From Flavobacterium sp. LPB0248 (GTDB lineage: Bacteria > Bacteroidota > Bacteroidia > Flavobacteriales > Flavobacteriaceae), in contig NZ_CP058246.1 of the NCBI RefSeq assembly GCF_013388355.1, positions 1,550,001 to 1,614,000 on the forward strand: a DNA stretch of 64,000 nt, read 5' to 3'. Positions 26,823-35,214 of this stretch are shown here, piece by piece (the first letter of the stretch is position 1; the number at the start of each line of letters is the position of its first letter). A model generated the notes under the pieces. That model was not told the origin of the DNA, searched no databases, and was given only the letters and a program-made list of their open reading frames with translations. A program made the position numbers and the translations under genes.

Positions 26823-28223
26823 ATGAAAAATTTAACCGCTTTTTTTATCGTCACACTTTTAGTAGTAACTGCCTGCAAAAAAGAAACAGCAAAAGAAAAT
26901 CAAGAAACAGCAAATGCACTGTCTACTGACTCTATAACTGCTATTGCAAAAGAAGCCTGGATATACGGCTATCCAATATTTTATAATTACAAAGCCATTT
27001 ACTCCGGTGCAATCAACAAAGAAGCTAAAGAATATTCAGGATTTAACAAATTCAAAAGTGTAGCTGCAAGCGCAACTCCCGCAGATACTTTAATAATAAC
27101 CATAAATAACGATACTCCGTACTCAATGGCACCAATTAATGTTTCAGACGAGCCTGTTATTCTTGAAGTGCCAAAAATAGAAAACGATCGATATTATGTA
27201 ATGCAGTTGGTAGATCTCTACACCTTCAATTTTGAATATGTAGGATCGCGAGCAACTGGCAATAATGCAGGTAAATATCTCATTGCAGGACCAGATTGGA
27301 AAGGAGAAACTCCTAAAGGCATTGATAAGGTTTTACATTCTGAAACCAATTTAATATATCTTGTAGGCCGTACTCAATTACACGATCCTGCCGATGTATC
27401 AAATCTTAAAAAAATACAGGCTCAATATAAATTAATTCCGTTGCATGAATATACAAAACAGCCTGCTCCTCCTGTAAAAAAATACAATTTACCTTTGCCA
27501 GTCTGGAAAGAAAGCGATTATGGTTCGCTTCAATTTATCAGTGCGTTAAATGCTTTATTACAATATGCAAACGAAGACAGTAGCGAAAAAGAACTGAGAA
27601 AGCGTTTTGCTAAAATTGGAATTGTGCCAGGGCAACCTTTTGACAGTTCAAAATATTCGCCAGAAACGATAAAAGCAATTGAAAAAGGAATTGCCGAAGC
27701 CAAACAAGAACTGGAGTCTAAAATAGACAATGTCAAAGATGCTGGAAGTCTTTTTGGTACACGTGCAGAACTTAAAAATAACTTTCTAAACCGTGCAATT
27801 GCTGCAGCTGCCGGAATATACGGAAACACCAAAGAGGAAGCTGTTTATACCGGAAGCAACGTTGATAAAAACAATCAGCAGCTTTTAGGAAACAGTAAAT
27901 ATGTATTAAAATTTACTAAGGATCAGTTGCCTGAAGCCAAATACTTTTGGAGCATCACGATGTACAATCTTCCTAAACGTTTTCTGATTCCAAACCCAAT
28001 TAACAGATATTCTATTGGCAATAAAACCAAAGGTTTAAAATATGAGCCAAACGGAGATTTAGTTATTTATCTGCAAAGCACTTCTCCTGGAAAAGATAAA
28101 GAAAGCAACTGGCTTCCAACTCCTAAAGATGAAAAATTCATGTTTGTGATGAGAATTTACGGTCCGCAGCCAAAAGTTATTAATAACATTTGGAAAATGC
28201 CTCTTCCAGAAATTGTAAAATAA
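26823..28223 (+). CDS. DUF1254/DUF1214 lipoprotein
   Basis: A 466-residue lipoprotein (lipobox VVTAC, Cys at about residue 18). The N-terminal DUF1254 region starts at EAWIYGYPIFYNYKAIY and includes TIIINNDTPYS-like and YYVMQLVDLYTFNFEYVG segments. The C-terminal DUF1214 region includes KYFWSITMYNLPKRFLIPNPINRYSIG. These paired domains are widespread and of unknown function; structures show beta-sandwich folds. Followed 58 nt later by a related gene, forming an operon. Confidence 0.88.
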   Translation: MKNLTAFFIVTLLVVTACKKETAKENQETANALSTDSITAIAKEAWIYGYPIFYNYKAIYSGAINKEAKEYSGFNKFKSVAASATPADTLIITINNDTPYSMAPINVSDEPVILEVPKIENDRYYVMQLVDLYTFNFEYVGSRATGNNAGKYLIAGPDWKGETPKGIDKVLHSETNLIYLVGRTQLHDPADVSNLKKIQAQYKLIPLHEYTKQPAPPVKKYNLPLPVWKESDYGSLQFISALNALLQYANEDSSEKELRKRFAKIGIVPGQPFDSSKYSPETIKAIEKGIAEAKQELESKIDNVKDAGSLFGTRAELKNNFLNRAIAAAAGIYGNTKEEAVYTGSNVDKNNQQLLGNSKYVLKFTKDQLPEAKYFWSITMYNLPKRFLIPNPINRYSIGNKTKGLKYEPNGDLVIYLQSTSPGKDKESNWLPTPKDEKFMFVMRIYGPQPKVINNIWKMPLPEIVK

Positions 28224-28281
28224 AAACCATTGCTACAGAAATAAAATCATAACCATTTTTCTAATTTTAATTTCAAATAAT

Positions 28282-29382
28282 ATGAAAAATTACAAATTAT
28301 TATCAGGTCTATTTTTAGTTGCTATATCGTTACTAACTTCTTCCTGCAAACAGAATAACGGCAAATCAGAAATGGATTCTTCTACATTAAAAGATTCTAC
28401 TGCTGTAACTTCTGATTCAGTCGCACAAAAAAATAGTGTTCCAGTTACTGCTGCAAATTTTAACCGCGCAGAAACAGATCTTTACTTTACGACTTCGGTT
28501 AAAGATGCTGGTAGTATTGGTAATATACATCATTATAGAACTTTAATGCCAATTGACAAACAAGCTGTAATTCGTGCCAACCGAGATGTATTGTATTCTT
28601 CTGGAGTTTATGATCTCGATGCTGGACCAATAACCGTTACACTGCCAGATCCCGGAAAACGTTTTATGTCTATGCAGACTATCGACGAAGATCACTATTC
28701 TGAAACGTATTACGCTCCCGGAACTTTTACTTTTACAAAGGAAAAAATCGGAACACGCTATCTGATGTTAGGAATAAGAACTTTTATTGATCCTAATGAT
28801 CCTAATGATTTACCGAAAGTTACAGCATTGCAAGATGCAATTAAAATTAGCCAAAAAGATAAAGGAACTTTTTCGGTTCCAAATTGGGATCTAGTGAGCC
28901 AAAAGAAAGTTAGAGATTCTTTAATTGACGTTTCTAAAAAATTATCTGATACAAAAGGAATGTTTGGAGTAAAAGGTAAAGTCGATGAAACACGCCATTT
29001 ATTAGGAAGCGCAACAGGATGGGGCGGAAATCCAGAAAAAGATGCACTTTATCTTTCTGTTTATCCTAAAAAAAATGACGGAAAAACGGTCTATAAACTT
29101 AAAGTTAAAAATGTTCCTGTTGATGGATTTTGGTCTATAAGCGTATACAATAAAGAAGGTTATTTTGAGAAAAACGACCTCAATATGTATACCTTAAATA
29201 ACATTACAGCAAAAAAAGATGCTGACGGATCGATCACTATTCAGTTTGGAGGTTGTGACGGAAAAACACAAAATTGCATTCCTGTTGCTGCAGGCTGGAA
29301 TTACTGGGTTAGACTTTATCGTCCGCACAAAGAAATACTTAATGGCTCATGGAAATTTCCTGAAGCGATTGAAGTTAAATAA
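28282..29382 (+). CDS. DUF1254/DUF1214 lipoprotein, second copy
   Basis: A 366-residue lipoprotein (lipobox TSSC, Cys at about residue 22) with a Ser/Thr/Lys-rich linker. It then has a DUF1254-like part (NREVLYSSGVYDLDAG-type: RANRDVLYSSGVYD, FMSMQTIDEDHYS) and a DUF1214-like part (VDGFWSISVYNKEGYFEKNDLNMYTLNN). Shorter than its upstream neighbour, with the same domain order; it probably arose by ancient duplication. Envelope-located, function unknown. Ends at a host-type terminator. Confidence 0.87.
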   Translation: MKNYKLLSGLFLVAISLLTSSCKQNNGKSEMDSSTLKDSTAVTSDSVAQKNSVPVTAANFNRAETDLYFTTSVKDAGSIGNIHHYRTLMPIDKQAVIRANRDVLYSSGVYDLDAGPITVTLPDPGKRFMSMQTIDEDHYSETYYAPGTFTFTKEKIGTRYLMLGIRTFIDPNDPNDLPKVTALQDAIKISQKDKGTFSVPNWDLVSQKKVRDSLIDVSKKLSDTKGMFGVKGKVDETRHLLGSATGWGGNPEKDALYLSVYPKKNDGKTVYKLKVKNVPVDGFWSISVYNKEGYFEKNDLNMYTLNNITAKKDADGSITIQFGGCDGKTQNCIPVAAGWNYWVRLYRPHKEILNGSWKFPEAIEVK

Positions 29383-29403
29383 ATAGTATTACCAATAAAA
29401 TTA

Positions 29404-29432
29404 AGGCTTCAGAGAAATCTGGAGCTTTTTTA
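29404..29432 (+). terminator. Host-type terminator
   Basis: GGCTTCAGA/TCTGGAGC-type stem with GAAA loop and T-run. Confidence 0.8.
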
Positions 29433-29470
29433 TTTAAATTAATTTGTTAAAAATTTTATCATCTAAAAAC

Positions 29471-29493
29471 TATATCGTAATATTGCAATATTA
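29471..29493. promoter_or_regulatory. Candidate ArsR operator 1
   Basis: Contains a perfect 16-bp palindrome TAATATTGCAATATTA preceded by TATATCG. A copy of the block TATATCGYAATATTGCAAT recurs before the next gene (29852-29870). Two copies at the two gene starts fit an autoregulated arsenic operon. Confidence 0.6.
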
Positions 29494-29505
29494 ATAATAA
29501 TTATT

Positions 29506-29832
29506 ATGGGAGCAACTAAGACGGAACATTTTACAGACGCACAAAATCAAATTGCTACAATTGCTAAAGCATTAGGGCATCCTGCAAGAATTGCCATAAT
29601 CGAATATTTACTAAAAGTGAATGAATGTATTTGCGGTGATATTGTAAACGAATTGCCTCTTGCCCAACCTACGGTTTCTCAGCATTTAAAAGAGTTAAAA
29701 AACGCTGGCATTATAAAAGGAAATATCTCAGGAAATGCCATTTGCTATTGTATTGACGAAAAAACAATTGACATTTTAAACTCCTATTTTTTAAACATCA
29801 CACAAACTATTTCAAAATCAAAATGTTGCTAA
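29506..29832 (+). CDS. arsR: ArsR-family metalloregulator
   Basis: A 108-residue winged-helix repressor that would release DNA on binding As(III). HTH segment LPLAQPTVSQHLKELKNAGI. A metal site is likely: CIC at residues 41-43 at the start of the recognition region, plus a CYC and a terminal CC pair. Length is normal. The operator-like palindrome overlaps the promoter region 13 nt upstream. Followed by DUF6428, a tiny membrane ORF and arsC. Confidence 0.9.
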   Translation: MGATKTEHFTDAQNQIATIAKALGHPARIAIIEYLLKVNECICGDIVNELPLAQPTVSQHLKELKNAGIIKGNISGNAICYCIDEKTIDILNSYFLNITQTISKSKCC

Positions 29833-29851
29833 AACATTTTTTTCGACCAAG

Positions 29852-29870
29852 TATATCGCAATATTGCAAT
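29852..29870. promoter_or_regulatory. Candidate ArsR operator 2
   Basis: TATATCGCAATATTGCAAT, 18 of 19 bases shared with operator 1, 20 nt before the DUF6428 gene. It suggests an internal, separately controlled promoter. Confidence 0.55.
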
Positions 29871-29890
29871 TAACAAATAAATAAAACAAG

Positions 29891-30364
29891 ATGAAATTAT
29901 CAGAAGTAAAACAGATTTTGCCAACATTAGATAATGTGGAATTTCAATTAGAAAACGGAACTTTTGTACCAGAACATTTTCATGTAACAGAAGTTGGAGT
30001 AGTTACCAAAAATTTTATTGATTGTGGCGGCGTAATCAGAAATGAAAAAGCAGTAAACTTTCAGCTTTGGGATGCTAACGATTTTGAACATCGTTTAAAA
30101 CCTAATAAACTATTGAATATCATTCAGCTGTCTGAAGATAAATTAAATATCGAAGATTTAGAAATTGAAGTAGAATACCAAAGCAATACAATTGGCAAAT
30201 ATGATTTAGAATTTAATGGAAAAACGTTTATTCTAAAAAATAAAACAACGGCTTGTTTAGCACAAGATGCTTGCGGAATTCCAGCAGAAAAACAAAAAAT
30301 CAATCTTACTCAATTAACTAATGACTCTGCTTCTTGCTGTACTCCAAATTCAGGATGCTGTTAA
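29891..30364 (+). CDS. DUF6428 family protein of the arsenic operon
   Basis: A 157-residue cytosolic protein. In Bacteroidota this family commonly sits between arsR and arsC. The central part (PEHFHVTEVGVVTKNFIDCGG) is conserved-looking. The C-terminus is Cys-rich (CLAQDACG, then SASCCTPNSGCC) and could bind As(III) or another thiophilic metal. Function not established; a metallochaperone role is inference. Two nt separate it from the next small ORF. Confidence 0.8.
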   Translation: MKLSEVKQILPTLDNVEFQLENGTFVPEHFHVTEVGVVTKNFIDCGGVIRNEKAVNFQLWDANDFEHRLKPNKLLNIIQLSEDKLNIEDLEIEVEYQSNTIGKYDLEFNGKTFILKNKTTACLAQDACGIPAEKQKINLTQLTNDSASCCTPNSGCC

Positions 30365-30366
30365 AA

Positions 30367-30492
30367 ATGAGATCGCAAATCTTTAAATACAAAAAACCAA
30401 TTGTAATAACCTCATCTGTTATTTTACTACAGCTTATTTTTGGTTTTGAACCCAAATTCTGTATTATAAATATCATCTGGTTATTTGTTTAA
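30367..30492 (+). CDS. Tiny membrane protein between DUF6428 and arsC
   Basis: A 41-codon ORF that starts 2 nt after the DUF6428 stop and ends 2 nt before the arsC start, so it fills the gap exactly. The predicted peptide has a basic N-terminus (KYKKP) and hydrophobic stretches IVITSSVILLQLIFGF and CIINIIWLFV, giving one or two membrane passes and one Cys. Tight packing suggests translational coupling. No homolog known to me; it could also be chance. Confidence 0.5.
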   Translation: MRSQIFKYKKPIVITSSVILLQLIFGFEPKFCIINIIWLFV

Positions 30493-30494
30493 TT

Positions 30495-30914
30495 ATGAAA
30501 AAGAAAATATTAATACTTTGCACCGGCAATAGCTGCAGAAGCCAGATTGCCGAAGGTTACATGAAGTTTTTTACTGGAAATAATGCTGAGGTTTACAGTG
30601 CGGGTGTAGAAACTCATGGCGTTAATCCAAAAGCTATTTCGATAATGAAAGAAGATGGAATAGATATTTCAAATCATACATCAAATAATATTGATGAATA
30701 TGTTCATATCGATTTTGATTTTGTGATTACAGTCTGTGATAATGCTAAAGAGCGATGTCCGTTTTTTCCAACCAACGCTGTTAAATATCATTACAACTTT
30801 CCTGATCCTGCAAAAGCAACAGGAACAGATTCTGAAATCATGGCGCAATTTAGAGCCGTGAGAGAACAGATAAAAGAGTATTGCAGAAATTTTGCTACAG
30901 AAAATCTAAATTAA
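30495..30914 (+). CDS. arsC: Arsenate reductase, low-molecular-weight phosphatase type
   Basis: A 139-residue LMW-PTP-fold protein with the phosphate/arsenate loop CTGNSCR (Cys9 to Arg15) near the N-terminus. A second reactive pair lies around CDNAKERCPFF, and the acid/base loop is FPDPAKATG. This is the thioredoxin-coupled ArsC type, reducing arsenate to arsenite. Normally an ArsB or ACR3 pump exports the product, but no pump gene follows before the palindromic repeats and a terminator. Confidence 0.92.
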   Translation: MKKKILILCTGNSCRSQIAEGYMKFFTGNNAEVYSAGVETHGVNPKAISIMKEDGIDISNHTSNNIDEYVHIDFDFVITVCDNAKERCPFFPTNAVKYHYNFPDPAKATGTDSEIMAQFRAVREQIKEYCRNFATENLN

Positions 30915-30923
30915 CATTATTTA

Positions 30924-31141
30924 ATATTCCGTTAGGAATATCTCATCGGTAGAAAAAAAATAATATCGTTTTACATTGTGTCCTGTAAGGACACCTGATT
31001 TGTGAAACAATTACCGATCAAACGTTCCTACGGAACGTATAATCATGGTTCATGCTAATTTTTACCAACGAGACGTTCCTACGGAACGTGTAATCGTGAT
31101 TTAAATTTCGTTTCTACCGATGAAACATTCCTACGGAATGA
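30924..31141. repeat. Cluster of short palindromic repeats, left of the 101-aa gene
   Basis: Contains in order ATATTCC/GGAATAT, GTGTCC/GGACAC, and several ACGTTCCtacGGAACGT or CATTCCtacGGAATG palindromes, joined by TTTCTACCGATGAAAC-type spacers. The same ordered set recurs at 31561-31776 in the same direction. It looks like a REP/BIME-type repeat family. Confidence 0.75.
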
Positions 31142-31144
31142 ATT

Positions 31145-31171
31145 GCTCCAGATTTCTTTTGGAGCTTTTTT
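31145..31171 (+). terminator. Terminator of the arsenic operon
   Basis: GCTCCA/TGGAGC stem followed by a T-run at the end of the palindromic repeat cluster. Confidence 0.65.
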
Positions 31172-31475
31172 ATTTAACCTCAGCATAAGATTGTTTAATC
31201 TGCATTTCATTAATTATATCCAACAATTCCATTTCATCGATTGGAAATAATTGGAGCGCTTGTTCTAAAACCAATCCTACATCTATAGACAACTTTTGTC
31301 CATTATCTTGTTCTAATGCCAAAATACACAGTTTTAGCATATTTGTTATTACACAGCCTAATTCGGAGTAATTTAAAACCTTGATTTCTGCGTTGTAACC
31401 TTTATCAGCCGTTTTTAAAATATTTAAATATTGAGCTGATTGTTTTTTGAGGTACTCTATTTCTGCCACTTCCAT
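31170..31475 (-). CDS. Small acidic helical protein, unknown
   Basis: 101 residues, no signal peptide, mostly helical. Not recognised. The segment MLKLCILALEQ ... LEQALQLFPIDEMELLDIINEM resembles LLKAGMLALDG ... LLRITEMLIPMEEGDLLDMLYQKY of the element 2 gene at 52871-53212, suggesting a distant family shared by host and element. It is flanked on both sides by direct copies of a palindromic repeat cluster, as if captured or duplicated with them. Confidence 0.6.
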   Translation of the reverse strand: MEVAEIEYLKKQSAQYLNILKTADKGYNAEIKVLNYSELGCVITNMLKLCILALEQDNGQKLSIDVGLVLEQALQLFPIDEMELLDIINEMQIKQSYAEVK

Positions 31476-31560
31476 TCTTTCAATTTTATATCATTTTCAA
31501 TAATTCAAATGTCATAATATATTTTCACTAATCGGTTATCTTATATGATAACAATGCTTA

Positions 31561-31776
31561 ATATTCCGTTAGGAATATCTCGTCGGTAGAAAAAAAAATA
31601 TCGTTTTGCTTTGTGTCCTGTAGGGACACCTGATTTGCGAAAATTTTACCAATCAAACGTTCCTACGGAACGTGTAATCGTGATTTAAATTTCGTTTCTA
31701 CCGATGAGACGTTCCTACGGAACGTATATTCCTGATTCAAATCTCGTTTCTACCGATGAAACATTCCTACGGAATG
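31561..31776. repeat. Cluster of short palindromic repeats, right of the 101-aa gene
   Basis: Direct, slightly diverged copy of 30924-31141, with the same order of TTCC/GGAA palindromes. Confidence 0.75.
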
Positions 31777-31833
31777 AGTTGCTTCAAAAATCTTGTGTGT
31801 ATTTTTAAACATGACTTCATTAGATATAAAAAC

Positions 31834-31872
31834 CAAAAATGCGCAAACCCAAAAAGGGCTTACGCATTTTTT
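31834..31872. terminator. Terminator of the 355-aa protein gene
   Basis: AAATGCG ... CCC-AAAAA-GGG ... CGCATTT stem with A and T runs on the sides; serves the minus-strand gene at 31900. Confidence 0.75.
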
Positions 31873-31899
31873 CTGATGAAACATTATAAAAAACGCCGT

Positions 31900-32967
31900 T
31901 TATCTTCTTCTTCCGCCGCCTCCGCCTCCGAAGCCACCGCCTCCCATACTACGAGAACCGCCTCCCATTTGGCCAGCGCTTGGTCTTGACGAAGCACCTC
32001 CGCCTCTATTAAAATTGGATCCTGAAGAACTTCCTCTATTAAGATTTGAAGTCCCTGCACTTGGCGATGCACTTTGTCTCGTTCTTCCAGATGCACTAGT
32101 ATTTCCTGCACGATTAGAATTTCCTGCCGATGGACGTGTACTTGCCGACGGACGTGAATTACCTCGATTTGTATTGTATCTATTATTGGTCGAATTGTCT
32201 CGTACTGTATTAGATCTTGATCGATTATTATTGTAATTATTAAAATTGTTTCTATTATTAATATATACGTTGTTTCCGCCATGATAATGTCCACCATGAT
32301 AACCGTGATGGTGGTAATAATGGTTGTGACGATAAATCCCTACTGCCATTACGGTAAAAGCAGCAAAGTAAGGCGGGTAAAATCCGTAATAATATGGTGG
32401 GTAATACGGAACGTAAGCAGGCGAATATACATATTGTACAATGGGCACCGTTTCTACTACAACCGCTGTTACAGCTGGTGCGCTTTGTACGGGTTCATCT
32501 CCTGTATAGGCAGGATTTGCTGTTTTTGCTGGTGAAGATTTAGCAACTGGCTCAATGACATAATCTTTTCCGTACAGTAGCTCATCGCCTACAATTTGCA
32601 TTTTTACTTTGCCATTTTTGTCTTTATCGACCAAAATAACGGCAACGTCTTGATTTTCATTTTTATTTACAGCAACCTGAAGAACAAAAGTAAACGAGTT
32701 ACCGTTTTTCTTTGTGATTACTTTTATAAAGTCTACTTTTTTATCCAGATTCAAGTCTAGATTATTGATTCCTGTTTTCTCCAGATTCAGATTTTTTTCA
32801 AATTCCTCAATGGTTTTTGATTTCTGAAACAGGGACATCACTGCATACAAATCAAGATTGTCGCCCGGAAGTCCAAGTTCTGGACCATCGTTTTCAGCTT
32901 GACAAAAAATCAGCTGGGCAGACATGATTAATGCGACTGTCAAATATTTTGTAAATATCTTTATCAT
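31900..32967 (-). CDS. Exported protein with low-complexity His/Asn/Ser/Gly C-terminus
   Basis: A 355-residue protein with a signal peptide ending IFCQ. Residues 25-145 form a compact domain (LYAVMSLFQKSKTIEEFEKNLN, then FVLQVAVNKNENQDVAVI). A Pro/Tyr-rich hydrophobic stretch (VPYYPPYYYGFYPPYF) follows, then a His-rich, Asn-rich and Ser/Arg-rich tail ending in poly-Gly and RRR. Function unknown; the His tract could bind metal. Same strand as the next two exported proteins. Confidence 0.75.
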   Translation of the reverse strand: MIKIFTKYLTVALIMSAQLIFCQAENDGPELGLPGDNLDLYAVMSLFQKSKTIEEFEKNLNLEKTGINNLDLNLDKKVDFIKVITKKNGNSFTFVLQVAVNKNENQDVAVILVDKDKNGKVKMQIVGDELLYGKDYVIEPVAKSSPAKTANPAYTGDEPVQSAPAVTAVVVETVPIVQYVYSPAYVPYYPPYYYGFYPPYFAAFTVMAVGIYRHNHYYHHHGYHGGHYHGGNNVYINNRNNFNNYNNNRSRSNTVRDNSTNNRYNTNRGNSRPSASTRPSAGNSNRAGNTSASGRTRQSASPSAGTSNLNRGSSSGSNFNRGGGASSRPSAGQMGGGSRSMGGGGFGGGGGGRRR

Positions 32968-33044
32968 AGTAAGAGTATAAAATATTAATAAGAGGAGTAG
33001 AAAATGATTCTTTCTATACTTTCTACTCTGTACCCAGAAATCGG

Positions 33045-33524
33045 CTAGTGTTTTTTGGTTTTATCCAATTCTCCAATGAAAGGAATAACATCTTGAATCT
33101 CTGCTCGTATAGTCACTTGCAAATACTGCTCGAGCTGTACAAATTTTGCCGCATTGATTCCACCAATAACTTTTACCAATTTAGAATGTGTTTTGGCAAG
33201 GAGTTTTTCAGATTCTTGATTGTATTTCAAATTCTTTGAAGTTAATTCTGTTGCTTTCGCATCACTCAAGGTGGCATAATTCTTTCCGTAATCTTCTAAA
33301 ATCAGAATCTTTTGCTGACTTAAGGCTTTGCGTTCCGTTTCATATTTATCATAAATAGGTTTAAATGCTGCAGCTTGCGTATCAGATAAGTTTAAGTATT
33401 CTTCGACTACATCGGCTTTCGATTTCCCATAAAGGTCTTGGATTAAATTAATCTCGTCAACAGAAGTCTGCGCTACGGCATTCAATCCAAAAGCTAACGA
33501 CAGTACAAATAGTATTTTTTTCAT
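33045..33524 (-). CDS. Exported small helical protein, Spy/CpxP-like in character
   Basis: A 159-residue protein with a signal peptide ending NAVAQ. The mature part is helical and charged, with LNLSDTQAAAFKPIYDKYETERKAL and KLVKVIGGINAAKFVQLEQYLQ, reminiscent of periplasmic Spy/CpxP-like chaperones (LTxxQ-type repeats). Similar in character to the gene at 44994-45413. Function not assigned. Same-strand neighbours are also envelope proteins. Confidence 0.65.
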   Translation of the reverse strand: MKKILFVLSLAFGLNAVAQTSVDEINLIQDLYGKSKADVVEEYLNLSDTQAAAFKPIYDKYETERKALSQQKILILEDYGKNYATLSDAKATELTSKNLKYNQESEKLLAKTHSKLVKVIGGINAAKFVQLEQYLQVTIRAEIQDVIPFIGELDKTKKH

Positions 33525-33561
33525 ATCTTTATTTTATAAGTTTATTGTGCAAAAAGGCTAT

Positions 33562-34047
33562 TTACTCTACCAATCCATCAGAAGCGCTCATATCTCTTAC
33601 GCACACATATTTGCCATCTCTTTTTTCGAAAAAGCTCATGTAGTTTCCGGTATTAATTGGCGTTTTAGTTGAATCAGTCACTTTATAATATCCTATTTCT
33701 ACAACCATATTGCCATCCTTAGAAACAAAAACTTCTTTGGTTTCAAATGATATTGTATTGGTATTATTAGTTAAATCTGATTTTAAAAATTCATATCTCG
33801 CCTCTTTACCAATAATTGGTGGCCTGTTCTGATAAAAAGTGATTGCATCGTCTGCATAATATCCAATCTCTTTCAGCTGGCCAGCATTGTATGTTGCTGC
33901 ATATTCATTTTCTTTTGCCTGAATTTGCTTCTTAACTTCTTTTAAGTCAATTACAGTATTTTCGTCCTTTTTTGTATTGCAGGAAATCAATAAAACACAG
34001 AATCCTGCAAGAACCCCTCTTGTAATTATTTTACTTTTCATATACAT
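33562..34047 (-). CDS. NTF2-like (DUF4440/SnoaL-type) lipoprotein
   Basis: A 161-residue lipoprotein with lipobox LLISC. The mature domain has the cystatin/NTF2-like pattern: a helix QIQAKENEYAATYNAGQLKEIGYYADDAITFY, then FLKSDLTNNTNTISFETKEVFVSKDGNMVVEIGYYKV and the end strand KYVCVRDMSASDGL. Such domains bind small ligands or serve as steroid-isomerase-like enzymes. No ligand can be named. An ATG two codons inside (34041) is an equal start candidate. 75 nt after asparaginase on the same strand. Confidence 0.75.
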   Translation of the reverse strand: MYMKSKIITRGVLAGFCVLLISCNTKKDENTVIDLKEVKKQIQAKENEYAATYNAGQLKEIGYYADDAITFYQNRPPIIGKEARYEFLKSDLTNNTNTISFETKEVFVSKDGNMVVEIGYYKVTDSTKTPINTGNYMSFFEKRDGKYVCVRDMSASDGLVE

Positions 34048-34122
34048 TTAATTTTCAAGTTGATATAAGATTATTTCCTTTTACAAACAGGTTCAAAAAT
34101 TTGTTCGTAAACACAGGTCTTT

Positions 34123-35193
34123 TTAATATTCTTCAAATATCTTTTGGAGTTCTGCTAAACTTCTTTGTTTCAATAATGCTACCGACAATAAGATTCTAGA
34201 TTTCTGCGGATTCAAAGCGTATGAAGCGATAAGTCCAAGTTCATCATCATTGCATTCTACATTACGGCTTACAAGTCCAGTTGCAACACGTGTGCTTCTA
34301 ACTACGATAATTCCTTTTTTACTGGCTCTTGCACAAGCATCTAGCGAAGCTTTGTTCATATTTCCGTTTCCAACCCCAGCAATTACAATTCCTTTAGCAC
34401 CACGTTCTATCGAAGCATCAATTAAATCTGACTTCATATCGGCATCGGCATAAATAATATCTACGCGAGGAAAAGAGCTAACACCTTTTACATCAAATTC
34501 TGAGTTTTTCCCAAATTTTTGACTAGGGTAATTAAAGAAATCGTTTGTTCCGTAAGAAGTAATACCGATAAGTCCACGAAGCGGAGACATAAAAGTCTGA
34601 ACAGCCGTTGTACTCACTTTTGTTAAAGATTGTGCTGAATGAATCCAATCATTCATCACCAAAAGCACTCCGCGTCCTTTTGCTTTAGGATCGCCAGCTA
34701 CAGCAATCGCATTATAAAGATTTAAAGGTCCGTCTGCACTAATCGCTGTTGACGGACGCATTGATCCTACAAGCACAACTGGTTTATCTGTTTTTGTAGT
34801 TAGATTTAAAAAAAAGGCCGTTTCTTCCATCGTATCGGTTCCGTGCGTGATTACAAAACCGTCTACATCGTTGCTATTAGCCAATTCATTAATTCGATTA
34901 GCTACTTTCAGCATAATTTCAAATGACATATCCTGAGATCCAACATTTGCTATTTGTTCGCCTTTTATATCTGCCACTTTTAAAGCATCGGGAATTGCAT
35001 TTACCATCGCATCAATAGTAACCTGACCCGAAGTATATCCTGACTGTACTCCAGTTTTAGCAGAACCGGCAATTGTTCCGCCAGTTGCCAATATTAGCAC
35101 TTTAGGTTTAACCTGTGCGAACATGCTCATATTCAATGACAATATCAGCAGTAAAAGTATTTTTTTGTAAAAGTTGATATTTAATTTCATCAT
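34123..35193 (-). CDS. ansB: Periplasmic type II L-asparaginase
   Basis: A 356-residue protein with a signal peptide ending SMFAQ, then the first active-site motif ILATGGTIAGSA (nucleophile Thr) and the second THGTDTMEETAFFL. Hydrolyses asparagine to aspartate and ammonia. It lies 21 nt after an aspartase gene that also carries a signal peptide, and behind a porin, forming an operon for periplasmic asparagine/aspartate breakdown. Family length is normal. Confidence 0.95.
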   Translation of the reverse strand: MMKLNINFYKKILLLLILSLNMSMFAQVKPKVLILATGGTIAGSAKTGVQSGYTSGQVTIDAMVNAIPDALKVADIKGEQIANVGSQDMSFEIMLKVANRINELANSNDVDGFVITHGTDTMEETAFFLNLTTKTDKPVVLVGSMRPSTAISADGPLNLYNAIAVAGDPKAKGRGVLLVMNDWIHSAQSLTKVSTTAVQTFMSPLRGLIGITSYGTNDFFNYPSQKFGKNSEFDVKGVSSFPRVDIIYADADMKSDLIDASIERGAKGIVIAGVGNGNMNKASLDACARASKKGIIVVRSTRVATGLVSRNVECNDDELGLIASYALNPQKSRILLSVALLKQRSLAELQKIFEEY

Positions 35194-35214
35194 TTTGTCG
35201 TTTTTGATTGAAGA

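Larger units (their letters stand above)
31476..31899. other. Intergenic region with second repeat cluster and terminator
   Basis: Mostly palindromic repeats (31561-31776) and a terminator (31834-31872). No gene. Confidence 0.6.

Noticed and set aside
31884..32297. 137-codon frame overlapping the low-complexity tail
   Set aside because: Repetitive frame shadow of the Ser/Asn/Gly-rich C-terminus of the 355-residue protein.
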